A stretch of 64,000 nucleotides of DNA, taken from contig JAKOGH010000035.1 of the NCBI GenBank assembly GCA_024811115.1, positions 186,001-250,000 on the forward strand. Reading direction: 5' to 3'. Below, piece by piece: positions 22,701 through 34,718 of the stretch (position 1 is the stretch's first letter; each line of letters begins with the position of its first letter). A program made the position numbers and the translations under genes. Under the pieces are notes generated by a model. That model ran no database searches, was not told the DNA's origin, and saw nothing but the letters and a program-made list of their open reading frames with translations. The DNA comes from Terana coerulea. Lineage: Eukaryota; Basidiomycota; Agaricomycetes; Polyporales; Phanerochaetaceae.

Positions 22701-23362
22701 CCAGTGTCGGGAGGAACAGCTGGGTCATTCACGCCGGTGACCACGTGGGAGAAAACGGGCCTGGAGCAACAATTCAGGAGGGCTCTTGCGGTCGCAAGAA
22801 AACAACAGCCTTACTTGGGTGCGGGGACGGAGATTACTGGGCGTATGGCCATGACGCCAGGAAGCGCTTCAACCTGCTTCTTGTCCTAATCTCATCGCAT
22901 AAGTATAACGGCCGCAAGGGTTAACGCTAACGACTATTTGCTTACATCTGGGTTCTATGGTTTCCTTGTTATCAGAAATGCTCGGCCAAAAACAGCACAC
23001 AACTTACGTTCAGAGTGACCGCAGCGCCTACGAACAATCCAGGCGAATTGAACTCCTTGTTCACTTCGAAGTCCACACCACGCTTGCGCATATGACTGTA
23101 CAGCGTCTCATGGGCCTGTGTTCCAACTCAATTAACCATGTTTTCGCGGAAGTTGATGCTGCGCGCTTACCTCTCGCGAGACGATGTCCCGTTGACCGAG
23201 CGAATTCCCAAGTGGCGCCGAGGCTTCGACGATGAACTTGTTGGGCACGACATTCCCTGGCGTAGTTTTCACGTTCTTGATGCTGGAGAGCGGGAACTTG
23301 CCAGCGAGGGCTGCACCCGCGAAGGTCGTAGCGACCAAGCCAGACCACACGGAGGACCTCAT
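19793..23362 (-). CDS. Secreted subtilisin-like serine protease (S8, PA and Fn3-like domains)
   Basis: A many-exon subtilase. It starts MRSSVWSGLVATTFAGAALAGKF, a signal peptide. An inhibitor-I9-type propeptide follows (NKFIVEASAPLG, then MRKRGVDFEVNKEFNSPGLF). The catalytic triad is complete: Asp in GVKIG-IIDTGVDWTHPDLGGG, split by two introns near 22435-22580; His in DQCNGHGTHV near 22235; and Ser in SGTSMATPFIAGV near 21030. A PA insert (VRRGTCTFVQKLTNVAAKGG) lies between His and Ser, and a long Fn3-like C-terminal domain ends DFESWLSPVIGVEVPK. This layout is that of the large extracellular subtilases of wood- and litter-decay fungi. An extra A/T in the five-base run at 20145-20149 breaks the frame where EKITTTLNKRASDASGG is expected, probably an error. 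Confidence 0.88.
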
Positions 23363-24244
23363 TTCGACCTCGAGTGGAGTCCGAGACGACGCTCCCTGGT
23401 GGATCTTCTGACCGTGTTATATAGCGTGGGTGACAGGGAACGCTGCTGTCCAAGGCTACGCCTGGCTGAGCGTGCGCCATGCGGGCGTGGGACCGCCATC
23501 ATCCTACAATCATCCTGGGACTGGGTACCCGGTCAATGGGAACAAGGGAAAGGGACACATACTATAGGATGAGTATTCACCTCGAAGAGTGTGACCTGGT
23601 TCTTTGCACCCGGCATCTCTCCGCGTCAACCCCTCTCTATGGACAAGGTCGCCCTAATATGGTGCCGAGGGCTGTGGGAACGGAGCGGAATGGGGAGCGG
23701 AGGGATAAATGTGGAGAGCCTTATAAGGTGCGCTGTTGCTTCGATGCATCGTAGAAGATGGCGAAGGCCGCCAGATTGTGGCGTTAAACTGCGAGCTTTG
23801 TGTACTGCGATTGTCATTAGGGGCGTGATAAGGAAAGAAAATGAGCAAGGCATATGGACAATCAGCGTTGCTGAGAACAGGAACGTCCGGGGTACCTGAC
23901 AGCCTGTGTATTTCACTGCACCACATAAAGGCATGCGGGCGAGCTCGACGGTCTTTGCGGCGATAGTTTCACATCGAAGCAGGCGTACTTACCCGAATTT
24001 CACAGCGAGCTTACATTGTGACTGCCATGGGAAGCGCTTGAAGGTATGGAGTGCAAATTGACGTATATATTCTGCAAGGCCGGAGTCCGAGGAGGAAGCG
24101 TTCATGCATTTTCTTCTTCGCGTATACAACGTACACCGCGGTGATGCTCGTAGTCTTTGCACTTTGACATGTTCGATATGGATTACAATACTATATCAGA
24201 AAATATGCACAACGCACGTTTTGTCTTGGAGATTCCCGTCCAGA
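23363..24244. other. Intergenic region between the subtilase and prefoldin 4
   Basis: About 880 bp with no supported gene. It contains the upstream region of the reverse-strand subtilase, including purine-rich tracts around 23690-23760. I see no RNA gene or repeat. Confidence 0.5.
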
Positions 24245-24864
24245 TTACTCGTCCAAGTTTATCGCCTTCCCAAACTTGGCGTATAGTATCACCTTCAGCT
24301 CCTTCATCTCACGCTCACATCCCTCCGCCTGGTCCTTCAGAGTAGACGTCTCCTTGTCCAGGTTACTTTGATCCTTTGCGAGACGTTTCAGCGCTCGCCC
24401 GTGAGGGATGTGGACGTACGCCTCTCCGACGCGATATCTGTGCACGCACGCAAGAGCTGTCAGTGTAAGGATAGGTAGCGGAAGCAGATCACACACAGAA
24501 CGGGCGTATCCTCGTCAGCAAGTTCAAGCTCCATGTTCAAGTCATCGAGGGCCTCTTTCTCTTGCTATATGCGCGTATGCATCAGTTACATATGCACCCA
24601 AGCGGAACGTCATGCTTACCTTCAATCCCTCTATCTTCTCTTCGATTGCGCGTAGCCGCGTATTCAACTTCGAGAATATGTTGATGCGCTGCTGATCCTC
24701 TGAAAATCTACGGTAAGCCCGTTATCAAGCACAGGAGTACGGATGCAAGACGCACCCCAGGTCACCTCGGCATTGTCATCGTTCTCGTCTTCCTGTGCTA
24801 TCTTACTGCAGCGTTAGCGTCCTCAGCATATTTTGATGCAAAATATGACACGCACCATACGCAT
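24245..24864 (-). CDS. Prefoldin subunit 4
   Basis: Beta-type subunit of the hexameric prefoldin chaperone, which delivers nascent actin and tubulin to the TRiC/CCT chaperonin. Five exons (24864-24856, 24801-24756, 24699-24620, 24564-24497, 24437-24245) give 396 nt and a 131-residue protein beginning MRMIAQEDENDDNAEVTWEDQ. The first coding exon is just three codons. The protein has the family's coiled-coil N-terminal helix (RINIFSKLNTRLRAIEEKI), the central beta hairpin (YRVGEAYVHIPHG) and the C-terminal coiled coil ending MKELKVILYAKFGKAINLDE, a very characteristic prefoldin-4 tail. The length is normal and all splice junctions are in phase. The yeast counterpart is GIM3. Confidence 0.93.
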
Positions 24865-25162
24865 CTTTCCGGAAGGCCTTTACAGCTGACACAACGAGCC
24901 GAGAACGCGAGATTCAGAAATGAAGCAGGTCGCTGGTCAGGTCAATCCAGACTCCAGAGACGCCGGCTCTGCTTTGTCGGGATCTTAGATCTCAAACACG
25001 TGATATTTTGATGGGGCATTTACACCTGTCACCTCCGAGTCCGAGTCAGCCTGGTGCACTTACGCTCTCTCAATTCTGCTCGTACATTGCCCGCAATACT
25101 TGTACATACAATGTCCTTGATCCTACTATCTGTGCTGGTACCATGATCTTACTGCGAGCGCC
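24865..25162. other. Intergenic spacer
   Basis: About 300 bp upstream of prefoldin 4 and downstream of the cupin gene. It holds a palindromic CACGTGA E-box-like motif near 25000 and nothing else that I recognise. Confidence 0.4.
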
Positions 25163-25991
25163 TTACTCCTTTTTGTGAAGATCCTGGGCCCAGGTTGGGG
25201 GCTCGTCCTTGCCTTCCTCCTCAAGCTTCTCGCCTTCCTCCAGCGACTCGTGGACCGTGTCTGCCTTATGCTCCGCTGGAGCGTACACCTGCATACGTAG
25301 ACCTGATCAGTCGCAGGATGAGACACTGCAAAGTCACGCCGACGTACAGTAGAAAGGATAAGCGGAGTCTGGCCCTTGTTGATGAACTGCGATGGTGGAG
25401 GTGAGTAAATACGCTTTAGCGAGTTACAATAATAGCTGACGTTGTGTTTAGCTCCAGCAGGGACGATGACAATGTCGCCGGGCCCGACACGCTCCTGAAT
25501 AGCTTGTTAACAAACACTAAGGAACTCGTGAGCATCTTGAACGTACCGTCTTGCCATTGACGATGGCATCTGCGCTGCCGGAGTGGAACGTCAGGTGCTG
25601 GTCCACGGTATGGATTTCCTGGGACTGTATGAGCATCTGAAACGAAGCGCATATAGCTAGCGGATTTACCTCTCCAATCTCGCCATTGACGGGGATAGTC
25701 ATGATGACCAACTGCCGGGGATTGAACATGTCACAACGAGGTTCAACACGCATATAGTGATCAGTTGAGACACACCTGGCTATTCCTGCCAGTCCAGAGG
25801 ACACGCCTGAACTTCTCGCTGTCAGACGCGACCTTGACGATGTTCTTGAACACCGCCATGTCCTTCGGAGGCTCAGTGTTGGGCTTGTACTGGAACGACA
25901 TAGCTGTTCTGTAGGTGAAGTTGCGTGGGTTGCGAAATGCAGTCGTAGTAGTGCGGGCGATGGAGGAGGTAGAGAGAACGGTACGCAACAT
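25163..25991 (-). CDS. Cupin-domain protein, probably mitochondrial
   Basis: Small single-domain cupin. After an N-terminal basic, Ser/Thr-rich stretch (MLRTVLSTSSIARTTTTAFRNPRNFTY, presequence-like) comes FKNIVKVASDSEKFRRVLWTGRNSQ. Several short exons then read LVIMTIPVNGEIGEEIHTVDQHLTFHSG, a metal-binding cupin motif 1 with the G-x5-HxH-like pattern reduced to E-x2-H-x3-Q, followed by AIVNGKTERVGPGDIVIVPAGAKHNF, motif 2 with its His. It ends EEGKDEPPTWAQDLHKKE at 25163. An internal start at MSFQYKPN (about 25900) would give a cytosolic form. The reaction is unknown. Related fungal and bacterial proteins are annotated only as cupin-2 domain proteins. Confidence 0.8.
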
Positions 25992-26386
25992 GTCGTTCTT
26001 ATAGGTGTTCGGAACGAAGGTTACGGCAGAAAACGTGCGGCTGAGGCGATTTATAACCTCGGCGTACTGCTTCGATCTCCCCCCTCTATGCGCCCACAAG
26101 TATCGGCAGGTCCGACAGGGCCGAGGAAGGGTGTCGCCTGACGTCAGCGGGCCCGTCTCCAAATCAGGATGGTCTCCTTCCTTATATGTCACGGGTGAGT
26201 GGCTTATAGTCCACCACCTTTTCCGTCCTACCCCACGACTTGTGCTATTATTCAGCAATCTCATCTGTAACACTTTTCACTACTGATTTCAATGTGGTAT
26301 CCTTGGACTGAAATTCGCATGCTACAAGTTTCTACCGCGGCTGTGCGTATTGCGCGAGAACAATAACGTATAATTCAGCGACACGG

Positions 26387-29069
26387 TCATGGATCAACTT
26401 CAAACTGGACGCTACGATCCCGCCAAGGCGGAGACTGGGTGTCATCTCTGTGTGAAGCGGAAGGTTCAGAATGAATAGCGCGAGATGCGGTGCTGGTACT
26501 TTCGACACTTCGTGGCCTTGGAACGCCCACTTCCTCGGCAGCCTCGCTCTCATCATCGTTGTCTTCCTCGCCCGTTTCATCTCTTTCAGAATGTCGCCTA
26601 ACCAGCTCTGGTAGCAGCTCATTGGCACGGCCGGTAATGCGCCCTTCGTTCCCCGATTTCTCCAGAAGGTCGACGAATTCGTACAGCAGATGTCGGTTGA
26701 TCTTATGCAATGCGACCGCAGCACCAGAAAGCAAGCTGTTGATCCAGGGTAACTCGTAGTAACAGCCGCAGTTTTGGTAACCCAGGCGCAAGGACCTTCG
26801 GGCCACTGTAATCATCCTGACGAGCAACGTCTTCGCGTCGCCTTCGTCATGGGGCCCTGACCCACTCGTCCGCAGTTTAAACAGCCACTTGTCTACGAAC
26901 CAGACAAAGATGTGCCGGTCCTCAGCGTTTTGGTCCCGCAAGCTTGTGCTCAATACGAGACATAGCGATGCATAGGCGGCGCTCTCCATCGGGCTGCCCA
27001 TAGGCTGTTGTTCGGGGACAGCTAAGGCAAATGTCAATAAATGCATCAACTGGGACACGAAAATTGTAGAAGCGCACCGTGAATACAGCCGTCGTCGCCT
27101 ACGGGTTGAACCAGGCTGAACCGACGTATGACCTGGAGCACTGATAGACGTAGGCCTGGAAAATCACCGTCAAACTCCGCTTTGCGCGGGTGGATGCGAA
27201 TGGTGTTATATACATGGGTGAGCTTCTCAACGCACTTGGGCTGGAAGTTCACACGCGTCGAGTTGGCGTCCAAGAGGATGTATAGCGCACAGAGCATCTC
27301 GATAATCCGGCGGCCATGTACGAGGCGTTCTTTGTACCAGTACCATTCCGCGAATAGTTCCTGGACCAATGTGTGTACCTCTGCGACGAGAAGGTGACTG
27401 ACGATTTGAACTTCAGCCGTCGAGTACATCGTGAAGCCACCCCTACGCCTGAGTATGACGGCGAGTGTGTTGATCTCGTATCGGGTGACAGGATACTGCC
27501 GCCCGTCTTCGTGCTGGTGAGGTACGGCTGTGTAATAGCATCGTACAACTTGTCGAAGAGCGGTGATTACGGTCATTCTTGAAGGGGTTTCCGAAGAGGA
27601 AGACATTGCTTTCGCGAGGGTCTGCGCCTCTTCCGACGCCCAACTAGATGAAAGCAGATACCAGACTGAAAGGCTGTTCACCCCGTTCACTTCCACAACC
27701 TCCTTCAAATTCGTTCGCGGTCCCTGTACAACGGCGCCGAAAGAATGCATATCTTCTGTGCAGCGAACGATATGCTCTTGAACCCGCACGTCCTGCGAAG
27801 CGAGAGACACCCATGACAGCGCACGGACCAGAGTAATGGTATAGCCAATCGCAGTCAGAGCACGTTCCTCCGCCTCTCGGTCAACATTTACGGGCCTCCA
27901 TTCCGCCTCGACGGTAAGGTCTTCTTTGAAGGTGACCCACTCCGCGTTTATTTCCTCGGCAACAACATCAGCACCTCTTTCCTTCTTTCCAGGTCTCGTT
28001 TCGAAATACGACGCTTTTGCCGAGGCGATGTCTCGCTCCCTCCAATCCCGGGTAGGAACATGCCAGTTCTCTATCTCCCACAAAAGACGCTTAACAAGTT
28101 TCTTGTCTTTAGGTCATACGTAGGCGAAGTATGTTCACGGCAACGATGACCAGGTCGCGGACGAACACCCACAACACGACGCACGCCCACGCAGTCGGCG
28201 ACTTGTACGGGCAGCGCTTGAAGAACGCAGGGAGAAGGGTGATCGAGAAAGTGATGGCCAGGAAGATGATGGCGGCGGCCGTAACGACACCTGCGACGAC
28301 GCGGTCGAGCGTCCAGAGCAGAACAACCAGGCCACAGACGAACATGATCAGCGCAACCTCGAGCAGCGCAGGGATGGATGAGATGCTCGCGGCGACGTTC
28401 CACTCGTCCCACGCCTCGAAGCGGACCTGGCGCACGAGCACGTTTTCGCGCGGGCTCGCGAGCGCGGAGTTCCACTGCATGTACTCGCGCAGCCACTGCT
28501 TCGCGAGGATGCCGAAGAGGGCCGCTGCGAGGCTAAAGACGAGGCTGAGGAACCAGAGCACGTTGATCCACAGTGCAGCGGACTGCGGCGTGAAGGTGAG
28601 GGGCGGCAGAGGAGCCCGCGCGGTAGAGTTCAGAAAGCCGCCGTTGTAGGTGAAGCTCTCCAGTTGCGTGGAGATCCGAACTAGCAGCTGCACCTGGCTG
28701 TCGCTATTGTCGATTTGCAGCATCGGGTAGGACTCGACTACGAATGCCGTGAGGACTGCAGAGAACAGACCTGCCTGAAGCGACGTGGGTTTGAATAGCT
28801 GAGTGCACTCAGTCGCTATCATTCCATAGGTGACTCACAAATACGAGCAGAGTGTCGACGTCGTCTGCGTAGTCCTGAACCATGCTTGCGTCATGTTTCT
28901 TCATGTAGTCCTCTGTAGCAGCCCAGCCAGTGAGCCCAGGAGTCTGCACATTCGTTGTCTGAGGAAAGATCGGAGGCCAGCTTGCATGTAAATATGATTA
29001 TGCTAGAGTTAGTGAATGGATTGGCTGACTTACTGCTGTTGCAGCTCGTTCATCTGTAAAAGTGTCCAT
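26387..29069 (-). CDS. DUF6535-domain multi-pass membrane protein
   Basis: Member of an Agaricomycete-specific family of unknown function, often in many copies per genome. Exons in order: MDTFTDERAATA (start 29069), then TTNVQTPGLTGWAATEDYMKKHDASM and DYADDVDTLLVF. After an intron comes AGLFSAVLTAFVVESYPML, the DUF6535 core. Hydrophobic segments follow (ALWINVLWFLSLVFSLAAALFG, ALLEVALIMFVCGLVVLLW, AIIFLAITFSITLLPAFF). Then comes a large soluble C-terminal region (LLWEIENWHVPTRDWRERDI to PPWRDRSVQFEVDP). A 56-nt intron near 27010-27065 splits the C-terminal part at DGCIH-AVPEQQPMG. The exon junction near 28090-28110 is not clean and may hide a single-base error. A truncated relative of its last third lies at 43680-44536. 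Confidence 0.8.
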
Positions 29070-29267
29070 ACTATGTCTGAATTGGAAGACAGAAATAGAC
29101 TTGGGCTGAGTACGTTGCCCTCGCCGTCGGTGAACAAGCCACGAACTGCTGCTTCGCTTGGCCCGCTGTACATGAGAACGTGGAAATCTTGAAGCGCGCA
29201 GCACGCACAGCGCTAGTGGTACACCGCTAGTATACCTCCTCTTCATTACTTACCGCGAACAGACAAG

Positions 29268-30170
29268 ATGTCAGAATTGACTAGCCCTCCGCCCGTCAGC
29301 CAAGCAAGCTCAAGCAGCGCAGGAAACACTGCGGCTTCGCAAGCGCAAGCGCAGTTTGCGCAGCTTGAACCGGCAGGGGCCCTTCCAGTTCTTCCAGCTC
29401 CGTTATTCCAGCAGGCCTATGCGCAGTGGTGTTCGAAGGAGAGCATCGTCTTTGACGAGCAGCTACTGCACATAGAGGGGAAGAGGATAGACCTCTACAG
29501 CCTTCACCGGGAGGTTATTGGCATGGGCACGGTTCAAAGAGTACGTTGATATCTCAGATCATCGACCGGCATGGCTAAGTGTTTGGGATCTTTCTCTCAG
29601 CTTGGCACCAATCTGGAGTTGTGGGCCGTCGTTGGCGGACGTATAGGCTTTATGCAGTCCCCTGAAACGGACGACGAACTGCCGATGTCAGGCCCTGCCG
29701 TTGCGCAGAAGTTGCAATACGTTTATCGAGAATATCTCCAGCTGTTCGATAACACGTACCTACGTGCGGTGCTCGACCGGAGGGCTCGGGAGCAAACGCA
29801 AGCGAACAACTCGTCGCTATCTCAAGATCCAGGCTCGCTACCACCCAATGGTAACGGCCATGGCTCGCCCAGCCAGCAAACAGGCGGTGCGAACGACATA
29901 CCCAAACCACCTATCGCGTCCGATCTGGGTCCTATAGCTGCACTCACGAATAACGACCCTCATCGTGCTCAGATGATGTTGATGGCGGCCTTCACGTCTA
30001 AGGAGGAGCTGCAAAGTCTGAACGTTCCTTTGGACCTTATCAACGCCATCGAGACCCATCGTCCCATATTGCTGCGTACTGCCCAGGCTCAGGCTCAGGC
30101 CAACTTCCGGGATAGCCTGAAAAACCAGCAGCACGATCTGTCGACTAACCCGAATACTCAACTGGACTAA
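29268..30170 (+). pseudogene. ARID-domain (SWI1-like) fragment, C-terminally truncated
   Basis: The first exon encodes MSELTSPPPVSQASSSS, a Gln/Ala-rich leader, and the start of an ARID domain (PLFQQAYAQWCSKESIVFDEQLLHIEGKRIDLYSLHREVIGMGTVQR). After a 60-nt intron the domain continues LGTNLELWAVVGGRIGFMQ and VAQKLQYVYREYLQLFDNTYL. ARID domains bind AT-rich DNA; in fungi this arrangement is typical of SWI1, a subunit of the SWI/SNF remodeller, which is normally well over 800 residues. Here the frame stops at 30170 after about 290 codons. Pro/Ser-rich sequence that looks like more of the same protein continues in another frame to about 30430 with an internal stop. I read it as a broken partial copy; the real SWI1 should be elsewhere in the genome. 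Confidence 0.65.
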
Positions 30171-30420
30171 CTTTGTCGAGGCGTGTCTGAGTCACTCGCG
30201 CTTCAGCCTCCACAACCCTAGCCGCCACAAAGTCTCCCAGCATTCAGCTCTACGATCCCCTTCTCACTCACCGACGTCATACATCCCAGCCAATCTCCAT
30301 CCCAATCTCATCCTGCAGCTGCTTCGCGGCCCACCCTCCCTACTCCCGAGGTGGCTCAGCCAAGTTCTCGACCTCCGACCGTGAAGACTACACCAGTTTT
30401 GATTTCTTTTCTTGCGAAAC

Positions 30421-31098
30421 TGAAGATTGCCAAGAACGCAGCATCTTCATCGACGCCTTCTGCATCTGCTTGATGCCTGGTATTACGACGCTTTGCACTC
30501 TGTGCAAGGTGTCTCTATCGCCCGCTGCTATGGATATTTTGCAGCTGAGCTGCCTGCGGAGACATCTTTGCTTTCCAACAATGCAGAGATAGATCTTGAC
30601 TTCGACGGTGGACCCCTCAACGACGACTATGGCGTACACGAGGACGTACAATCCGAGCTGTGAGATACGTACGAGCCTCACTGTGCCGCTACAAGTCCTA
30701 TCATCGAGAATACTATATCTATCTTGATTATCGGACAGCTTGGCCGCCCTCTTCTTGTTGGCGAAGACATTTCGCAAAGTCTCATGTAAGCCTCGGCCTA
30801 CTAACCGTATATTTTTACAGCGACGATGTTAGAAGCGTGTATGCGGACGCAATCAATGTGCAGATTTTTCCTAATGACATACGCTACGATAACATCATCA
30901 GTGCACCTGCGTCGCCTCCAGGGCTGCCCGGACGTTGGTGCCCCACGCACCAGAAGGTCCATGAGTGGCGCATCATATATAGGCTTTGGCTGTGCGCGTA
31001 AATCACTTGTCGTGAAGGAGCGCCAGGTCTTCATGGTCGATAGTTTGCTGGAGAACCTTTGGACAAGTCTACTGGCAGGCGATATTAATGATCCTTAG
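30421..31098 (+). pseudogene. Kinase-like protein fragment, 5' truncated
   Basis: The sequence begins abruptly at the equivalent of LLDAWYYDALHSVQGVSIARCYGYFAAELP and runs through ILIIGQLGRPLLVGEDISQSLM, an intron, then SDDVRSVYADAINVQIFPNDIRYDNIISAP and HEWRII-FGCARKSLVVKER. It parallels the reverse-strand gene at 47400-48477 block by block, where the last part reads HEWRLIDFGCARE with an intact DFG. Here the Asp of DFG is lost and the frame is shifted near 30980, and there is a stop at 30661. It starts within 250 bp of the broken ARID gene in the same orientation. No N-terminal lobe is present. It is a decayed member of the Agaricomycete protein-kinase-like family. Confidence 0.65.
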
Positions 31099-31486
31099 GA
31101 TGCTGCATGATTTGTCCTTGATTTCTCACAGCTGTACTCTGTGGTCTGGGTTATGGATTGGCGTTGAACATATACCTTCCCGATCTTTACACTACTTACC
31201 TGACTCTTGGCTTCGTTGAACGAGCGGATGAGAGTCCTCTACGCATTCACGTCTGTGAAGATATGCCCCCTCTCTGTTCTTCTCAGCGATAAAGAAACTA
31301 TACTTCAAAATCAATCATGACATGTAATATGACACACTCGAGTTTCGATCTATTCCAAAGTGCTTCGTAATCCCTTCAATCTCTAGGTGTTGTCAGCTAG
31401 TGTACCAAGTCATCTGCACGTCTCTCTTTGTGCCGAACACGCAACTGCAAGGTAACCGAATATCTTCGTACAACCAGGGGAATCGA
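31099..31486. other. Intergenic spacer
   Basis: About 390 bp between the kinase-like fragment and the 3' end of muskelin. No gene or structured element was recognised. Confidence 0.4.
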
Positions 31487-34400
31487 CTAATATACATCGC
31501 CAGAATCAACGTTGATAAGACTGACAAGGTCCTTGTCCGGCTGCTTCGCATCCTCGTTCACGAACGCCATCAACCGCTCGAACACCGTCGTTCGCTGCTT
31601 GAACTGCGAGGTCGACGGGGGTCACGGCCCCTGTCTTGTGTAAGCTCTTCCAAATCTGCTTGCAGACTGACAACCGATGAGGCATGAGGTGCAACAGGCG
31701 CTGCATCCCCAGTGGCTGTTGCCAAGCGTACCGGAGACGAGTCTCTCATAACCGCGTCCTCGTCTGAGTTCGGCACCGCCTCTGCAGGAGAGCCGTTTCT
31801 CGTTCGTGTCCGCGTGAGTGCCTCCTGGGAAGGAGCCGAGGGTGGCGCTAGGAGATGTGCCAGGAGAGACCTGAATACGGTTGTTTCTTCTGGATCGCTA
31901 TGGTCAACGACAGAGGAGACTTCAGTTTGTAGGTAGGAGAGAGCCTCGATAGGTGTGGACTCTTCGCACAGCTCACGGAAGCTACGCAGATCATTTGAGT
32001 AGGGTCACACAATAGGGGCGCGAAATATGCGTACTGCTGCTGTCTGATCAGGTATGTGCAACGACGAATGATGTCTTCCGGAGATGGCCTGTAAGGATAA
32101 TTTAATTCTCTGAATGCATAAATTACTGCACGTATTCCACGCACCTCACGAGCTGCATCTTCCAAAAGTCATCTAACCGGTCCCTGTTGTGCCCCATCTC
32201 CGCATTCTCAATCCGCTCGTCCCCATCTCCGCCACCTCCTCGCGCATCAGGCACCGCCCTAAATATCGGAGAACGTGCTCTATTCCCGGCATCCTCGGTA
32301 GCTGTGTCCAAACACGCGTTGCCGCCGTGCATATACGTCGTCTTTGTCGTCGGGTCGTACTCGACTTGATGTGCGTACCGCGCAAGAGGTAACGGCTGAG
32401 GTACCGATAAACCTGTCGAGTGAGCAGGTACAATCTTGGTCCACTTGCCAGGGCGTTCGGGGCGCTCATAGCGGTAGAGCCAGTACGGCGAGTCACTTTC
32501 CAACGTCGTGTTATCTTGGTTGGACTTGCTGCGGGTGAGGCCACAGAATCTAGAATGGTTTCAGGGTACTGGAACTTTGGGCAGGTGAAGAGGCGAGAAG
32601 CGTACACATAGATCTCGCGTAAGTTAGAGTCGATTGCCGCCCTTTGGGTGAAGCAAGCATCAGGGCCTCCCGCAGAGGTGAAGTTGGAGAATAGCTCTGT
32701 AACTGTGTTCGTTGGAAGATGATAGGCATACATGTCGGAGAGATACTTCTCCTCCCGTTGGCCGCCGAATATGAAAAGGGTCTGCATCTTCTGGTCTAAC
32801 ACCATCGAATGTCCTAGGAAGACGAAGATAAGGACAAACATCTTCACATAATGAGCTCTGGCACTAACCGAAGCGTGATGGTATGCTAGGTGAACCTGCT
32901 GCCGGCTCCGGGGATCTTGAATGCAGCAAATCAGTTTGGCACTAAGAAGCCAAGCATGAAGCTTACTGGCATAATTCCCACTTATTTTCCGAATGTCGAA
33001 ACTGTACAAACCCGCAAACTTCAATGTCTCCCAGTCCCCGTCGACCACCCGTCCGCCAGAGACATAAACGACTTGAGCCTCGGAGTCGATGGTCATTTGA
33101 TGGTCGAACACCAGTGGTGGGCCGCCGTTTGCCTGACGTTATTTAGTCAGGTCAGTTAACACTCTATACTTTCTTGGACATCATTGCACTCACTGCAGTG
33201 TCAGGAGTTATCAGCTCCCATTTGCCTGCATCCCGACCTCTCGTATGGTATCGATAGAACTCGGCGCTATGCGCAGACCAGGGTGGTACTCGGGATACTC
33301 CAGGAGCAGCAACCATCATTGGCTGCATAGGACTAACGGGGCTCGTTGCAGGGGCCTCGACGCCAGTCTCATGCGATGCTGCCGCGGCTATTTCCTGAGA
33401 TGTCACTGGAGCCAACTTCGTCCAGTCGTCCAAAGAGGTATATGTCGCCCGCCGCATTGTCGAAGAGCATCTTGTGGCACGCCCTTGGTCCAGGACCGTT
33501 CTTCTCCCGTTGCGTGGCGTAGCTGATGACACGCCACGATTCGGAACGGATGTCGAAAACCCAGAAGTCGTCCAGGTTCTTCTGGCCGTCCCAGCCGCCG
33601 AAGAGGTATATGTGGCCATTCACAGGGTCGATGCACGTTGCGTGCCCGCCACGCGCACTTGGGGCATCGCCGTCGGCGTCTACAGCATGCAGACGAGTCC
33701 ACGATGCCTGAGGTTGCGCAGATAGCAGTGACGATCTGAACAGACCTGCCGACGCTATGGACGCCAGTAGGGCCTCAGATTGAGGGAACTTTCCCTCAAA
33801 GTACCAATGCCTTGTGCAGTGAAGTCAGAAGAGGGTGTTCCAGCTGAATGCCAGATCGGTCGAGAACGGAGTGGAATGGTCCCAGAAATCGGCGCTGGCG
33901 TAGGTGCTTCAACACCTGCCGAAGGATGACACGCTCTGAGAACTAACATGTCATTACTAAAAGAAACCGTACGTAGGATGACTTTATCTACCTCTTCATG
34001 CTCAGCTCGGACCTTCTCCACGTACTGTTCTTCAGCTATCCCATCCAATGCGACGTGCCATATCGACGTGTGGAAGCTTTGACCATGAGCACTGGCGCAT
34101 AAATCGAGTTAGCTCGCATACAACCAGGTTGCAGACAGGGGAACGTACGAAAGCGGCTCGATCTTTAGGTAACGGGTAGGAAATACGAGTCCTGCTTGAT
34201 TTATGCTGCCTATATTGAAGGTCTCGGAGACGGGATCGTTCTTGAGCGTAGCGTGCAGAACCTCTGTCAGATTGTCTTCAGTGATTCCGACGTAAATCTT
34301 GAACTCCTTCATGTTACATGGGTGCGCTATGCGTCTCGATGGTGTTATTCCGCGCATTGACTTTCAAGCTGTCTCTGAGGACGTACGTCTATGAAACTGC

Positions 34401-34718
34401 CGACTTCTCAGTTATTAAGCACATTTATGGTGAATGCATACATAAACCGACCTTCCCGAATGTGATGCTCTCTAAGGCGGGGTGAGCACGGGACCGAGGT
34501 CAAACACAAGCCACTCAACTGAGTACCGCAAGATGGTCCAGCTTCAGGAGCAGCCATTGCTTGGAGTTTGTAGACTGATACGCCCCGCTCCATCTGCTAG
34601 TTTGGTCCAAGGGGTGATGCCTCAAAATATTCTCTGGGACGTATTTCCCGCTGTGCTCTGAGCCACTGGTGATGGTATAAGTTAGCTGCACGGAGGGCAA
34701 CTGATCCATGCCAGTCAT
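31487..34718 (-). CDS. Muskelin homologue (discoidin-like plus kelch repeats)
   Basis: Many exons. The N-terminal discoidin-like domain reads YTITSGSEHSGKYVPENILRHHPLDQTSRWSGAYQ, then HPCNMKEFKIYVGITEDNLTEVLHATLKNDPVSETF and FPTRYLKIEPLS. A helical linker with AEEQYVEKVRAEHEEVDKVILR follows. Six kelch blades can be seen, including LFGGWDGQKNLDDFWVFDIRS, NGPGPRACHKMLFDNAAGDIYLFGR, MFDHQMTIDSEAQVVYVSGGR, GHSMVLDQKMQTLFIFGGQ and YAHQVEYDPTTKTTYMHGGN. The C-terminus (SYLQTEVSSVVDHSDPEET, FERLMAFVNEDAKQPDKDL) is the conserved muskelin tail, ending at 31489. Metazoan muskelin is part of the CTLH/GID-type E3 complex, and a similar adaptor role is inferred. The frame is broken near 33430 and near 31610, probably by single-base errors. 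Confidence 0.85.

Noticed and set aside
13601..25991. Possible secondary-metabolite gene cluster (reductase, MVD1, protease, cupin)
   Set aside because: No terpene synthase, polyketide synthase, NRPS, P450 or cluster regulator is present. MVD1, CCR4 and prefoldin are housekeeping genes, and the neighbours have unrelated functions.
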